Shown: one piece after another, positions 7,276 to 15,070 of the stretch
How positions within the stretch are numbered: the first letter of the stretch is position 1
How the letters are laid out: each line of letters begins with the position of its first letter
Source of the DNA: Mycobacterium paraense
GTDB taxonomy: Bacteria > Actinomycetota > Actinomycetes > Mycobacteriales > Mycobacteriaceae
Length of the DNA: 64,000 nt
NCBI RefSeq assembly: GCF_002101815.1
Contig: NZ_LQPM01000036.1
Location: 1-64,000, forward strand
Direction: 5' to 3'
Notes under the pieces: generated by a model
Database searches by the model: none
Seen by the model: only the letters and a program-made list of their open reading frames with translations
What the model was told of the DNA's origin: nothing
Translations under genes and position numbers: made by a program

Positions 7276-8661
7276 GTGGCTGGGTTTTCTGGCACACCAC
7301 GCACCCGATACGCGAGTTGCGGCGACACGGACATCGCCTACCAGGTGTTCGGCGAGGGGCCGATCGACCTGGTGCTGCTGCCCGGGCCGTCGATTCCGAT
7401 CGACTCGGTCGACGCCGAGCCGTCGATGTACCGCTTTCACCGGCGGCTGGCGTCGTTCGCCCGGGTGATCCGCCTCGACCAGCGCGGCATCGGGCTGTCG
7501 TCCCGCGTCCCCTCGATCGACGTGATCGGGCCGGAGTTCTGGGCGAAGGACGTCGTCTCGGTCATGAACGCGGTGGGATGCGAGCGGGCCACCATCGTGG
7601 CGCCGAGCTTCACCTCGATGACGGGGCTCACGCTGGCGGCCGAGTACCCCGACCGGGTCAGCAGCCTGGTGATCATCAACGGCGCGGCCCGCACCGTGTA
7701 CGCCCCCGACTATCCGATGGGCGCCAAGATCGAGGACCTCGACCCGTATACGACCGTCGCGATCGACCCGGACGCCGTCGACCACGGCTTCGACATGCTC
7801 GGCATGATCGCTCCCAGCGTCGCCCGCGACGACGCCTTCCGGGCCTGGTGGGACGCCGCCGGCAACCGCGCCGCCTCGCCCAGCATGGCGCGCGCGATGA
7901 TCCTGGCCGTCCGCCAGGCCGACGTTCGCGACACGCTGCCGCGCATTTCCGCGCCGACGCTGATCGTGCACCGCACCGACTCCGGGTTCACCCCGGTCGC
8001 GCACGGTCGCTATCTCGCGGAGCACATCGCCGGGTCGCGCTTCGTGGAGCTGCCGGGCGCGGACACCCTGTACTGGGTCGGCAACACCGGGCCGATGCTC
8101 GACGAGATCGAAGAGTTCATCACCGGCATGCGGGGTGGGTCCGAAGCCGAGCGCCTGCTGACCACGATCGTGTTCACCGACATCGTCCGCTCGACCGAAC
8201 GAGCCGCCGAACTCGGCGACGGCCGCTGGCGCGACCTGCTGGACAACCACGACACGATCATTCGCCACGAGCTGCAGCGGTTCGGCGGGAACGAGGTCAA
8301 CACCGCCGGCGACGGCTTCGTCGCCACGTTCTCCAGCCCGAGCGCCGCGCTCGCCTGCGCCGACGACATCGTCGATGCGGTGCGGGTGCTGGGCATCGAG
8401 GTTCGGGTGGGCATTCACGCCGGCGAGGTCGAGGTGCGCGGAGCCCTGAAGAAAGACATCGCCGGCATGGCGGTGCACATCGGAGCGCGGGTGGCGGCGC
8501 TCGCCGAGGCCAGCGAGGTGCTGGTCTCCTCGACGGTGCGCGACATCGTCACCGGCTCACACCATCGGTTCGCCGACCGCGGCGAGAGCGCACTGAAGGG
8601 CGTCCCCGGTCACTGGCGCCTGCACGCCCTGATGCGCGAGCGCGCCGCCGTCCGGCGGTAA
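7276..8661 (+). CDS. lipJ: Alpha/beta-hydrolase fused to class III nucleotide cyclase (Rv1900c/LipJ-like)
   Basis: The 461-aa protein joins an alpha/beta-hydrolase fold (about residues 1-280) to a class III adenylyl cyclase domain (about 290-455), the layout and length of M. tuberculosis Rv1900c. The cyclase has Phe-Thr-Asp-Ile-Val-Arg-Ser-Thr (first metal Asp) and Thr-Ala-Gly-Asp-Gly-Phe (second). The usual purine-selecting Lys is Asn342 and the usual Asp is His401, the same departures reported for Rv1900c. In the hydrolase half the expected Gly-x-Ser-x-Gly reads Ala-Pro-Ser-Phe-Thr, and the C-terminal Asp-His pair reads Asp-Thr, so it may sense rather than hydrolyse a ligand. The start is GTG. 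Confidence 0.9.
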   Translation: MAGFSGTPRTRYASCGDTDIAYQVFGEGPIDLVLLPGPSIPIDSVDAEPSMYRFHRRLASFARVIRLDQRGIGLSSRVPSIDVIGPEFWAKDVVSVMNAVGCERATIVAPSFTSMTGLTLAAEYPDRVSSLVIINGAARTVYAPDYPMGAKIEDLDPYTTVAIDPDAVDHGFDMLGMIAPSVARDDAFRAWWDAAGNRAASPSMARAMILAVRQADVRDTLPRISAPTLIVHRTDSGFTPVAHGRYLAEHIAGSRFVELPGADTLYWVGNTGPMLDEIEEFITGMRGGSEAERLLTTIVFTDIVRSTERAAELGDGRWRDLLDNHDTIIRHELQRFGGNEVNTAGDGFVATFSSPSAALACADDIVDAVRVLGIEVRVGIHAGEVEVRGALKKDIAGMAVHIGARVAALAEASEVLVSSTVRDIVTGSHHRFADRGESALKGVPGHWRLHALMRERAAVRR

Positions 8662-8772
8662 CCAACCCGACACCTTCGGACCGTCCACGCACCCGTCGGC
8701 TCGGCTAGGCTGGTTGCCGGCTGCCAGCCCGACTGTTGTTCTACAGCTTCGCTTTTGACCGAAGGAGTACGC

Positions 8773-9516
8773 GTGACCGACGTGCACGTGTCGCTGCCGC
8801 CCGCGTTGCGCCGAGCGCTGGATCTGCTCGCCGATCCACCGACGGATCCGGACGTCAGCAAGGGCTATCTGGATCTGCTCGGCGCCGCGTCGGCCGACGA
8901 CGCCGTCCCGAAGAACACCGGCCCGATCCAGGCGGCGTGGGCTTCGCCCATCGGCTCGATGCTCTACGACAACGCCCAGGCGCTGTCGCGGCGGCTGATC
9001 AGCGCATGGGCGTTACCGCTTGAGTGGCTGAACATCCCGCAAGGCGGCGTCGCGCTGGACGTCGGCTCGGGCCCCGGCAACGTCACCGCGTCGCTGGCAC
9101 GCGCGGCCGGGCCCGAGGGGCTGGCGCTCGGTGTCGACATCTCCGAACCCATGCTCGCCCGCGCCGTGCGCAACGAGGCGGGCCCGCAGGTCGGCTTCAT
9201 CAAGGCCGACGCGCAACGACTTCCCCTGCGCGACAACACCGTTGACGCGGTGATCTCGACCGCCGTGCTGCAGCTGGTCCCGAATCCGGCGGCCGCCCTC
9301 GCCGAGATGGCGCGGGTGCTGCGCCCGGGCGGCCGGCTGGCCATCATGGTTCCCACCGTCGGGCGGGCCGCCCGGTTTTGGCAAAAGCTGCCGAACGTCG
9401 GGGCGCACGTGTTCGACGACGACGAAATCGCCGACGTCCTGGAAAGCAACGGGTTCGCCAGCGTGCGGGTCAAGAACTACGGCACGTTCCAGTGGGTGCG
9501 CGGCAGGAACGGCTGA
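8773..9516 (+). CDS. Class I SAM-dependent methyltransferase
   Basis: The 247-aa product has a Rossmann methyltransferase core: Asp-Val-Gly-Ser-Gly-Pro-Gly-Asn-Val motif I at about residues 96-104, a Gly-Val-Asp-Ile-Ser-Glu motif for the ribose, and a Leu-Arg-Pro-Gly-Gly post-II loop. The GTG at 8773 has a GAAGGAG ribosome site at good spacing; a TTG 18 bases upstream is less likely. An N-terminal segment of about 90 residues precedes the core, as in UbiE/menaquinone-type and lipid methyltransferases. The substrate is not evident. It stands alone 111 bases after the lipJ-like gene. Confidence 0.88.
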   Translation: MTDVHVSLPPALRRALDLLADPPTDPDVSKGYLDLLGAASADDAVPKNTGPIQAAWASPIGSMLYDNAQALSRRLISAWALPLEWLNIPQGGVALDVGSGPGNVTASLARAAGPEGLALGVDISEPMLARAVRNEAGPQVGFIKADAQRLPLRDNTVDAVISTAVLQLVPNPAAALAEMARVLRPGGRLAIMVPTVGRAARFWQKLPNVGAHVFDDDEIADVLESNGFASVRVKNYGTFQWVRGRNG

Positions 9517-9549
9517 GCCCGCCGCGTGCTCTCCGGCGGCAGCGCCATG

Positions 9550-10002
9550 TCAGGCCTCGCTTGCCTGGGCGATCGTGGCGAGCCGGTCGATCGACTCCCG
9601 CAGCATCTCGGGTGTGGTCGAGCTGGCCCTCTCGAAGCGGGTGCTGTCGGTCAGCGCCGTCCAGTCGTAGGTGTGCGTCACGCTGGTGAGGGTGGCGTTG
9701 ATCGGATGCAGTTCCCAGCGCCAGAGGTGGCCGGGCGGCAGCTTTTTGGGTTCCGCCGGCCGCCACGCGATCGTGCTGCCCTCGATGAACTCCACCACGT
9801 GGTTCTCCCGCACGGCGCCGTTCGTCAGCGTCGTCTTGAACACGTCACCCACCTGCCGGACGCGCTGCCGGGGAGCGGACGAGGCGAGGTTGTCGTTGCC
9901 GTCCCAGCTCGGCTGCCGAGCGGGATCGGCGATCAGTTCGAAGATCCGCTCGGCGCTGGCCGAGATCACGCGGGTGGCGCTCACGATGCGTTCCGGTTCC
10001 AT
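9550..10002 (-). CDS. SRPBCC (START-like) family protein
   Basis: The 150-aa protein has the polyketide-cyclase/START-like helix-grip pattern: a first strand with Val-Ile-Ser-Ala-Ser-Ala-Glu-Arg-Ile-Phe and Ile-Ala-Asp-Pro-Ala-Arg-Gln-Pro-Ser-Trp-Asp-Gly, then alternating strands and a long C-terminal helix. Such proteins bind hydrophobic ligands in a cavity. I chose the ATG at 10002 because it begins the domain directly; upstream codons run through the structured element at 10111-10221. It has no clear operon partner. It may be read from a long leader that includes that element. Confidence 0.85.
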   Translation of the reverse strand: MEPERIVSATRVISASAERIFELIADPARQPSWDGNDNLASSAPRQRVRQVGDVFKTTLTNGAVRENHVVEFIEGSTIAWRPAEPKKLPPGHLWRWELHPINATLTSVTHTYDWTALTDSTRFERASSTTPEMLRESIDRLATIAQASEA

Positions 10003-10110
10003 GCCGCTATCCAAACACGCCCACCGAGGGCGCGGGATGTGACTTTCGGCGGGCGCCTTGGGACCTTCGGCCGTCGAAGCGCCCACCGGCGGGCTGCGAT
10101 GGTGGTCTTG

Positions 10111-10221
10111 CCGGGTTCGCCCGGTGGCCTGTCCGAAGTGCAGCGAGCCCATTTTTGGGTGAGGCCCCCACGGCCTGCTTGACCCACCGTCACAAGACGG
10201 GGATCTGCCTTCGGACAGGCC
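10111..10221. other. Highly structured intergenic element (cloverleaf-like), function unknown
   Basis: Bases 10126-10138 and 10209-10221 are a perfect 13-bp inverted repeat (arm GGCCTGTCCGAAG). After one bulged T the stem continues as GCAG/CTGC (10140-10143 with 10205-10208). Inside are three perfect hairpins: CCCA/TGGG with a TTTT loop (10148-10159), AGGCC/GGCCT (10162-10176) and CCGTC/GACGG with an ACAA loop (10187-10200). Just outside is CCGGG-TTCG-CCCGG (10111-10124). The whole would fold as a four-way junction on either strand. It lies upstream of the minus-strand SRPBCC gene. It could be a structured RNA leader, a small RNA, a recombination site or the remnant of a small mobile element. 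Confidence 0.6.
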
Positions 10222-10241
10222 ATTCAACGTCGGCCGGTCCG

Positions 10242-10934
10242 TTAGCCCACCCGAAGGGCCTCGACGGGTCCGGACAGCGCCGCCTTCATGAAGCGGGTGT
10301 CGTCATCGGCCAGCACCTCGGCGTCGCCCCGCTCGATGCCGTCGGCGATCTGGCGTGCCACCTGCCGCGGGTCGTTCTTGGGCACGTCGAAACCGGAGGT
10401 CATGTCGGTCTCGGTGAAGCTCAGGTGAACGCTGGTGACCCGCGTGCCCTGCTTTTCCAGCTCGATGCGCAACGAGTTGGTCGCCGACCACAACGCCGCC
10501 TTCGAGTCGCCGTAGCCGCCGAATCCGGCCACCCACGACAGGATCGAAGCGATGTCGACCAGCGCCCCCCCACCGTTGTCGGCCAGGATCGGCGCGAACG
10601 CCTGCGCGACCCGGAGCGCGCCGAAGTAGTTCGTCTCGAACACCGCCCGCACTTCCTCAATGTCGGCGCTGAGCAGCTGCGGAGCGCCGATGATGCCGGC
10701 GTTGTTGATGACGATGTCCGCGTCGGTCGCCGTAACCGCGAGCGCGGCAACCGAATCCGGATTCGTCACGTCGAGCGCGACGCTGACCACCCGCGGGTCC
10801 TCGCTGGGCTTGGGTGACCGCGCCGTGGCGTAGACCTTGGCCGCGCCCCGCCGCAGCAACTCGTCCACGATGGCCTTGCCGAGCCCGCGCTGTCCGCCGG
10901 TGACGACGACCGTCGACCCCTTGATGTTGACCAT
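10242..10934 (-). CDS. Short-chain dehydrogenase/reductase
   Basis: The 230-aa SDR has a Thr-Gly-Gly-Gln-Arg-Gly-Leu-Gly cofactor loop near its start, Asn-Asn-Ala-Gly, and a Tyr-Gly-Asp-Ser-Lys catalytic pair. The ATG at 10934 has an AGGAG ribosome site 5 bases upstream. It is shorter than the usual 250 residues, the C-terminal substrate lid being brief. It is divergent from a CGNR zinc-finger regulator with 82 bases between starts, and a perfect palindrome lies in that gap. The regulator very likely controls it. The substrate is unknown. Confidence 0.88.
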   Translation of the reverse strand: MVNIKGSTVVVTGGQRGLGKAIVDELLRRGAAKVYATARSPKPSEDPRVVSVALDVTNPDSVAALAVTATDADIVINNAGIIGAPQLLSADIEEVRAVFETNYFGALRVAQAFAPILADNGGGALVDIASILSWVAGFGGYGDSKAALWSATNSLRIELEKQGTRVTSVHLSFTETDMTSGFDVPKNDPRQVARQIADGIERGDAEVLADDDTRFMKAALSGPVEALRVG

Positions 10935-10971
10935 GATGACTCCTTGACGTAGGTAAACGTGCTTTGCATCT

Positions 10972-10986
10972 GTCAACGTAGTTGAC
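10972..10986. promoter_or_regulatory. Candidate operator between SDR and CGNR regulator
   Basis: GTCAAC-GTA-GTTGAC is a perfect inverted repeat in the 82-base divergent gap. A related but imperfect copy (TTGAC-GTAG-GTAAAC) lies about 30 bases away, next to the SDR ribosome site. Paired sites in a divergent promoter are typical of an autoregulating repressor. Confidence 0.55.
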
Positions 10987-11016
10987 CGCCGCGACATAAG
11001 CAAGTATGTTTTGGGT

Positions 11017-11625
11017 ATGTCTTCGCAATGGTATGCGTCACAGCGGTACCAGCTCACCCCCGCCCCCGGGGGCCTCGCGCTGGTTCAGGACTTCCTCAAC
11101 ACCGCGGACATCGCGGGATACGGACCGGACCTGCTGGCCGACGGCGCGCTCGCGGAGGACTGGGTGGCCGGCGCGGTGCGGGCGTGGTCAGCCGAGCGCG
11201 GCCTGGACGCGCAGCCGCCACCGCTCGGCGACGCGGACCTGGCCAAGCTTCGCGCGCTGCGCGACAGGATCGGCCGGCTGGTCGCCGGGGAGCCGCCGAC
11301 GCAGCACGGCGCGGGCGCCGTCGCCGCGTCCCTCACGCTCTCGAAAACGGGCGAGGTGCGGCTCGAACCCACCGGTTCGGGGTGGCGCTGGCTGGCGTCG
11401 GCGCTGTGGGGGGAGATCTTGCTCAGCCAGCAGGACGGCACCTGGCGGCGGATCAAGCGCTGCCACAACCCGCAGTGCGCGTCGACGTTCTACGACCGCT
11501 CGAAGAACAACAGCGGGGTGTGGCACGACGTCAAGACATGCGGGAACGTCGCCAACCTGCGGGCGTCGAGGGCGCGGCGACGCGAACGCGACGGCGCGGC
11601 TCAGCGCAGCACAGCGCGCCGGTAG
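11017..11625 (+). CDS. CGNR zinc-finger / ABATE-domain transcriptional regulator
   Basis: The 202-aa product has an N-terminal ABATE-type domain (Leu-Val-Gln-Asp-Phe-Leu-Asn-Thr, residues about 21-28) and a C-terminal CGNR zinc finger: Arg-Cys-x4-Cys, then a Lys-Thr-Cys-Gly-Asn-Val-Ala-Asn segment. This is the family's standard two-domain layout. These proteins are presumed stress or metabolite-responsive DNA-binding regulators. The ATG at 11017 is preferred over a TTG two codons earlier. It is divergent from the SDR and probably controls it through the palindrome at 10972-10986. Confidence 0.88.
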   Translation: MSSQWYASQRYQLTPAPGGLALVQDFLNTADIAGYGPDLLADGALAEDWVAGAVRAWSAERGLDAQPPPLGDADLAKLRALRDRIGRLVAGEPPTQHGAGAVAASLTLSKTGEVRLEPTGSGWRWLASALWGEILLSQQDGTWRRIKRCHNPQCASTFYDRSKNNSGVWHDVKTCGNVANLRASRARRRERDGAAQRSTARR

Positions 11626-11646
11626 CACTCCGCCCGCGCTTGGCCA

Positions 11647-11805
11647 TCAGCAGCGCTCGGCGCCCCTGGGCATGATGCGGGGGCCCGAAGCGCCCTGACG
11701 CCGAGCGCCTTTCAGCACGGCCTGCAGTGCGTCGCACGCACGTGCCGCAATCGGGGCGACCAGGTCGCGGTTGGTCGGACCCGTCCGGTCCTGCAGTGTT
11801 GCCAC
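11647..11805 (-). CDS. Possible small protein, 52 aa, unrecognised
   Basis: The 325-base stretch from 11626 to 11950 holds no large gene. Within it, a GTG at 11805 opens 52 codons with strong third-position G/C and an AAGGGA-like ribosome site about 10 bases upstream. The product is basic, alanine-rich and ends in Cys, with an Arg-Asp-Leu-Val-Ala-Pro-Ile-Ala-Ala-Arg helix and no recognisable domain. The rest of the stretch (11806-11950) is A/T-richer than its surroundings and may hold a promoter, but I see no other gene. It could be a real mycobacterial small protein or a chance reading frame. Confidence 0.35.
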   Translation of the reverse strand: MATLQDRTGPTNRDLVAPIAARACDALQAVLKGARRQGASGPRIMPRGAERC

Positions 11806-11950
11806 GGTTGAAAATCCCTTGTCCGTTCGGCCAGTTCGCCGATTCATTGAATTGCACCCCGACCGTTTTACGGGCGTGCCGCGCCGCGGTAAACGTCACG
11901 AAAAGGCATCTTGTGGCGTGACGCACATCCACGGCGCGACGCCCGGCTCG

Positions 11951-12796
11951 TCACACCTTGGGCGTGAACCGGCGAAGATAGCCGACCAGCCGGCGCGCCG
12001 GCACCGGCTTCGGCCAGTCGTCGGCGCGAAAGTACGCGTCGGTCCCGCCGTCGACGAACAGCAGGCTGCCGCAAAGGAAGTCGGCGGAATCCGACAGCAT
12101 GAAGCACATCCAGTCGGCCAACTGCCGCGCCTCGCCGAAGCCGCCGACCGGGACGGGGAACGACCGGACCGCCTTGGCCTGTCTGGGGTCGGCCAGCTGC
12201 TCTTCGAGCAGGGGCGTCATGATGGCGCCCGGCGCGATGGCGTTGAGCCGCACACCCGAACCGGCCCATTCGGGCAGCACGGCGTGGCGCCGCACCCAGC
12301 GGGCGACGGCGATCTTCGAGGCCGCGTACATCATCGTCGGCGCCGCCGGTCCGAAAAGCCGCACCGACCGCAGCGCTTTGTCGGCGTCCTGAGCGAGCAG
12401 CGCCCGCACGGCCCGCCGGGGCACCGCCGGCACCGTCGTCGTGGAATTGCTGGAGACGACGACGACTTTGGCGCGTTCGGCCGCGGCCAGTGCCGGGCGC
12501 CAGGCGGTGAGCAGCTCGACCACCCCGAGGTAGTTGACCTGAGCGATGAGGCGGGCGCGATCCCGCCCCGGGCCCGGGCCCAGACCGGCCGCCAGCACGG
12601 CGCCGTCGAGCGTGCCGCCGCAGGCCGCCAGGACCCCGTCGGCGGCCGCTGTGCGGCCCCGCGGCGTCGACAGGTCGGCGACGATGTCGGCGTCTTTGAT
12701 GTCGACCCCGATCACGCTGTGTCCCTCGGCCCGCAGCCGCTGCGCGGTCTCGCGACCCATTCCGGATGCGGAACCGCTGATCGCATAGGTGCCCAT
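11951..12796 (-). CDS. SDR oxidoreductase (3-alpha-hydroxysteroid dehydrogenase-like)
   Basis: The 281-aa SDR has Gly-Ser-Ala-Ser-Gly-Met-Gly at residues 8-14 in place of the common Thr-Gly start, and Tyr-Ala-Ala-Ser-Lys as its catalytic pair. A long insertion between the central strand and the Tyr, and an Asp-(Ile/Leu) cofactor acidic loop, are features of the hydroxysteroid dehydrogenase group. The start at 12796 has a GGAGG site. It ends with a basic C-terminal tail beyond the usual fold. It lies 35 bases after the DUF2127 gene on the same strand. A steroid or terpenoid alcohol is a plausible substrate. Confidence 0.86.
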   Translation of the reverse strand: MGTYAISGSASGMGRETAQRLRAEGHSVIGVDIKDADIVADLSTPRGRTAAADGVLAACGGTLDGAVLAAGLGPGPGRDRARLIAQVNYLGVVELLTAWRPALAAAERAKVVVVSSNSTTTVPAVPRRAVRALLAQDADKALRSVRLFGPAAPTMMYAASKIAVARWVRRHAVLPEWAGSGVRLNAIAPGAIMTPLLEEQLADPRQAKAVRSFPVPVGGFGEARQLADWMCFMLSDSADFLCGSLLFVDGGTDAYFRADDWPKPVPARRLVGYLRRFTPKV

Positions 12797-12831
12797 CGAA
12801 GACCTCCGTTCCTCGTGGGGCAGTATGCCGG

Positions 12832-13596
12832 TCAGCCGGCGGCCGCAGCCCGCTCGACGTCGAGAAGCTGCTCGCCTCGCCGCTCCTCGTCGTAGGCCTT
12901 GCGGCCACCCCGCAGGCCGAACAGCCGCTTGGAGACCAGCAGGTAGATCACGGCTGCCACGTTGATCGTGAAGGTGACCACCCGGGTCATCGTGATGCCC
13001 TTGGCCAGGTCATGAATTTCCAGCGGCAGGAAGACCGAGGTCGCGATCACCGCGAAGTACTCGCCCCAACGCTTCAGCAACCAGAGGCCGACGCCCTCGA
13101 TGACCTCGATCAGGGCGTAGCCGATCAGCATCGCGGTCAGCAAGGCCAGCGTGGACGGCTTGGCGGCCAGCGCCTTCTCCAGCTCGTGCACGATCGTCAT
13201 CTGATCGACCTTGAAGCCCGCCGCGCGAAAAATCGGCAGGTCGCGGTCCAGGGTGGCCTGGATAGCACCCCGCGCGCCACGGAATTTCCACACGGCGTAG
13301 GCCGCCAGCGCGATCACCAGCGCGCGGAACAACCGTTCCACCGCGAGCGCGCGGATGATGATGGCCTGGCGTAAAGCCTTGCCCCGCATGATCATCGGCG
13401 CGTCCTCGGCGCGACCTCGCCCGTGTGGCTCACCGACGGTGAATTCAGCGCACCGCAGGCAGCGCCACACCTCGCCCAGCCCGGTGGTGCCGCTGAGCCG
13501 GTCGGCGAGCGCTTCCTCGTCCGGCGCATAGGTCACGTGGCCCGCCACGGCGCAGGTGACCAGTTCCCATCGGTTCTTGTCGCGATCTTTGGCCAT
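12832..13596 (-). CDS. DUF2127 family integral membrane protein
   Basis: The 254-aa product starts with a soluble region holding Trp-Arg-Cys-Leu-Arg-Cys, a Cys-x2-Cys pair that may bind zinc. Four hydrophobic segments follow: about residues 80-98, 148-170, 180-195 and 210-225. This layout matches DUF2127 membrane proteins. The function of the family is unknown. It sits between the PrpD-like and SDR genes on the same strand with short gaps, so it may be co-transcribed, but nothing ties it to their chemistry. Confidence 0.82.
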   Translation of the reverse strand: MAKDRDKNRWELVTCAVAGHVTYAPDEEALADRLSGTTGLGEVWRCLRCAEFTVGEPHGRGRAEDAPMIMRGKALRQAIIIRALAVERLFRALVIALAAYAVWKFRGARGAIQATLDRDLPIFRAAGFKVDQMTIVHELEKALAAKPSTLALLTAMLIGYALIEVIEGVGLWLLKRWGEYFAVIATSVFLPLEIHDLAKGITMTRVVTFTINVAAVIYLLVSKRLFGLRGGRKAYDEERRGEQLLDVERAAAAG

Positions 13597-13651
13597 GGCC
13601 GATCATTGAATGCCGCAGCGAACGACGCAAGGGGGCGCGCTCAGCGGGCCG

Positions 13652-15058
13652 TCAGAAGCGCGGCTTGCGGCGCGGGCGCGCGGCGGCGGGGCTGACCGCG
13701 CCGAGCAGGGCGGCCAATTCGGCGACCGGTATCTCGTCGAGGCGGTCGACCGCGGCGATGATGTCGTCGCACAACGCTTCTGTGCAGAAGGGTTCGGCAA
13801 GCCAGCGGAACTTGTCGACGACGCGCTCCCAGGACATGGGCCGGGTGGGCGATCCCTCGTAATCGCTTTGCTCCCTGCTGAATTCGCGTCCGTCGCGGGT
13901 TACGATGTGCACGCGTGCCGCCGTGCGTTGCGGGTAGTCGGCGGTCAGGTCCGCTGCGGCGCTGACGTCGACCCGCGCCAGCAGGTCCTGAACGTCGCTG
14001 CGTAACACGCGTTCGGTCTCGAGCTGTTCTGGGCCGACCCCGCCGTCGAGCAGCGCCACCGCGCTCAGATATTTCAGGTTGTAATCCGCCTGCTCCTTCG
14101 TCAGCGGATGGTCCTTGGCGCCGTAGGCTCCCCCGCCGGCGAAGTCGAACGCGCCCTGGAACACCTCGAGGGTGACCCGCGCGACGTCCTCGCCGCGCAG
14201 GTCGTTGTCGCCGCGAAGCGCCAGGATCGCGTCGATGATGACCTGGCCATGGATGAGTGAGCAGTACTGCTTGAGGTAGGTCTGCTCGACGCAGGCGAGC
14301 GCCCGGTCGGCGGTGCGAAAGTCGATGGGCTGGCCGAAAAGCTGCGCCAGCCCCTGCGGGCCGTCGAACAATGCCTTGGGCCCGGTGATGCCGCGGCCGG
14401 CCAATATCGTGGTGTAGACCGCGCGCATGCCGGTGATGGCGGGCGAAATGCCCTTCCAGTTCGACACCGGCTCGGCGTGCACCGCCGCCAGCGAAACGTT
14501 GTCGGCGGCGGCCGCGGCGATGGCGTTGGCGGTTTGTTCGGCGTCGAGCTCCAGCAGCTTCGCCGATCCGGCCGCGACCGACATCGCCAGTTGCAGCGCG
14601 TGATTGAGGCCGCGCGCCATCACCGGAACCTGGGCGCTGAACCGGCATTGGACCTCGTAGGCCACCGCGAGGGCCAACAGGAAATCGGTGCCGCTCGCGT
14701 TGACGTGCTCGGCCACCGCCAGGACCGCGCCGAAGTTGTCGGCGGGATGGCACAGCCCGCCCACCGTCAGGTAGGTGTCCAGCAAATCGGGGTAGCGCAC
14801 CAGCACCGCATTGAAGAACGCGGCCTGATCGACCGATGCCCTGCCCCCGCCGACCAGGGTGGCGGTGGCGGTCCCGCTGAATTGGTCGGCGTGCGCACGG
14901 ATCGTGCCGATGAGCTCACCGTCGAGCGAACCGACGGCGCAGGCGACGCTGTCCAGCACGTTGCGTTTCAGCAATGCGCGCGGCGAATCGCTCAGGTCCG
15001 CCGCCCCGGCGCCGACGACGAAGCCGGCAAGGTCGTCCACTATGTAGTCATGCGCCAT
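13652..15058 (-). CDS. MmgE/PrpD family protein (2-methylcitrate dehydratase fold)
   Basis: The 468-aa protein is a full-length MmgE/PrpD member: an all-helical large domain (residues about 1-270) with Leu-Asp-Ser-Val-Ala-Cys-Ala and Tyr-Pro-Asp-Leu-Leu-Asp-Thr-Tyr motifs, and a smaller alpha/beta domain after about residue 280 (Val-Thr-Leu-Glu-Val-Phe onward). Family members dehydrate 2-methylcitrate or isomerise and decarboxylate related tricarboxylates such as aconitate. No prpB or prpC gene is next to it, so it is not the core propionate enzyme by context. It ends 12 bases after the convergent direction changes to no neighbour and starts 12 bases from the lipoprotein stop. Confidence 0.85.
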   Translation of the reverse strand: MAHDYIVDDLAGFVVGAGAADLSDSPRALLKRNVLDSVACAVGSLDGELIGTIRAHADQFSGTATATLVGGGRASVDQAAFFNAVLVRYPDLLDTYLTVGGLCHPADNFGAVLAVAEHVNASGTDFLLALAVAYEVQCRFSAQVPVMARGLNHALQLAMSVAAGSAKLLELDAEQTANAIAAAAADNVSLAAVHAEPVSNWKGISPAITGMRAVYTTILAGRGITGPKALFDGPQGLAQLFGQPIDFRTADRALACVEQTYLKQYCSLIHGQVIIDAILALRGDNDLRGEDVARVTLEVFQGAFDFAGGGAYGAKDHPLTKEQADYNLKYLSAVALLDGGVGPEQLETERVLRSDVQDLLARVDVSAAADLTADYPQRTAARVHIVTRDGREFSREQSDYEGSPTRPMSWERVVDKFRWLAEPFCTEALCDDIIAAVDRLDEIPVAELAALLGAVSPAAARPRRKPRF

Positions 15059-15070
15059 GGTGTTTCGTCC

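Noticed and set aside
10126..10221. tRNA gene, because of the cloverleaf-like fold
   Set aside because: The closing stem is far too long and there is no T-loop consensus, anticodon-arm geometry or CCA-end discriminator pattern.
10003..10241. Intact insertion sequence or MITE at the structured element
   Set aside because: No transposase frame and no target-site duplication flank the inverted repeat; kept only as an unexplained element.
13652..15058. Core methylcitrate cycle dehydratase PrpD
   Set aside because: The family fits, but there is no neighbouring prpC or prpB, so the specific role was not assigned.
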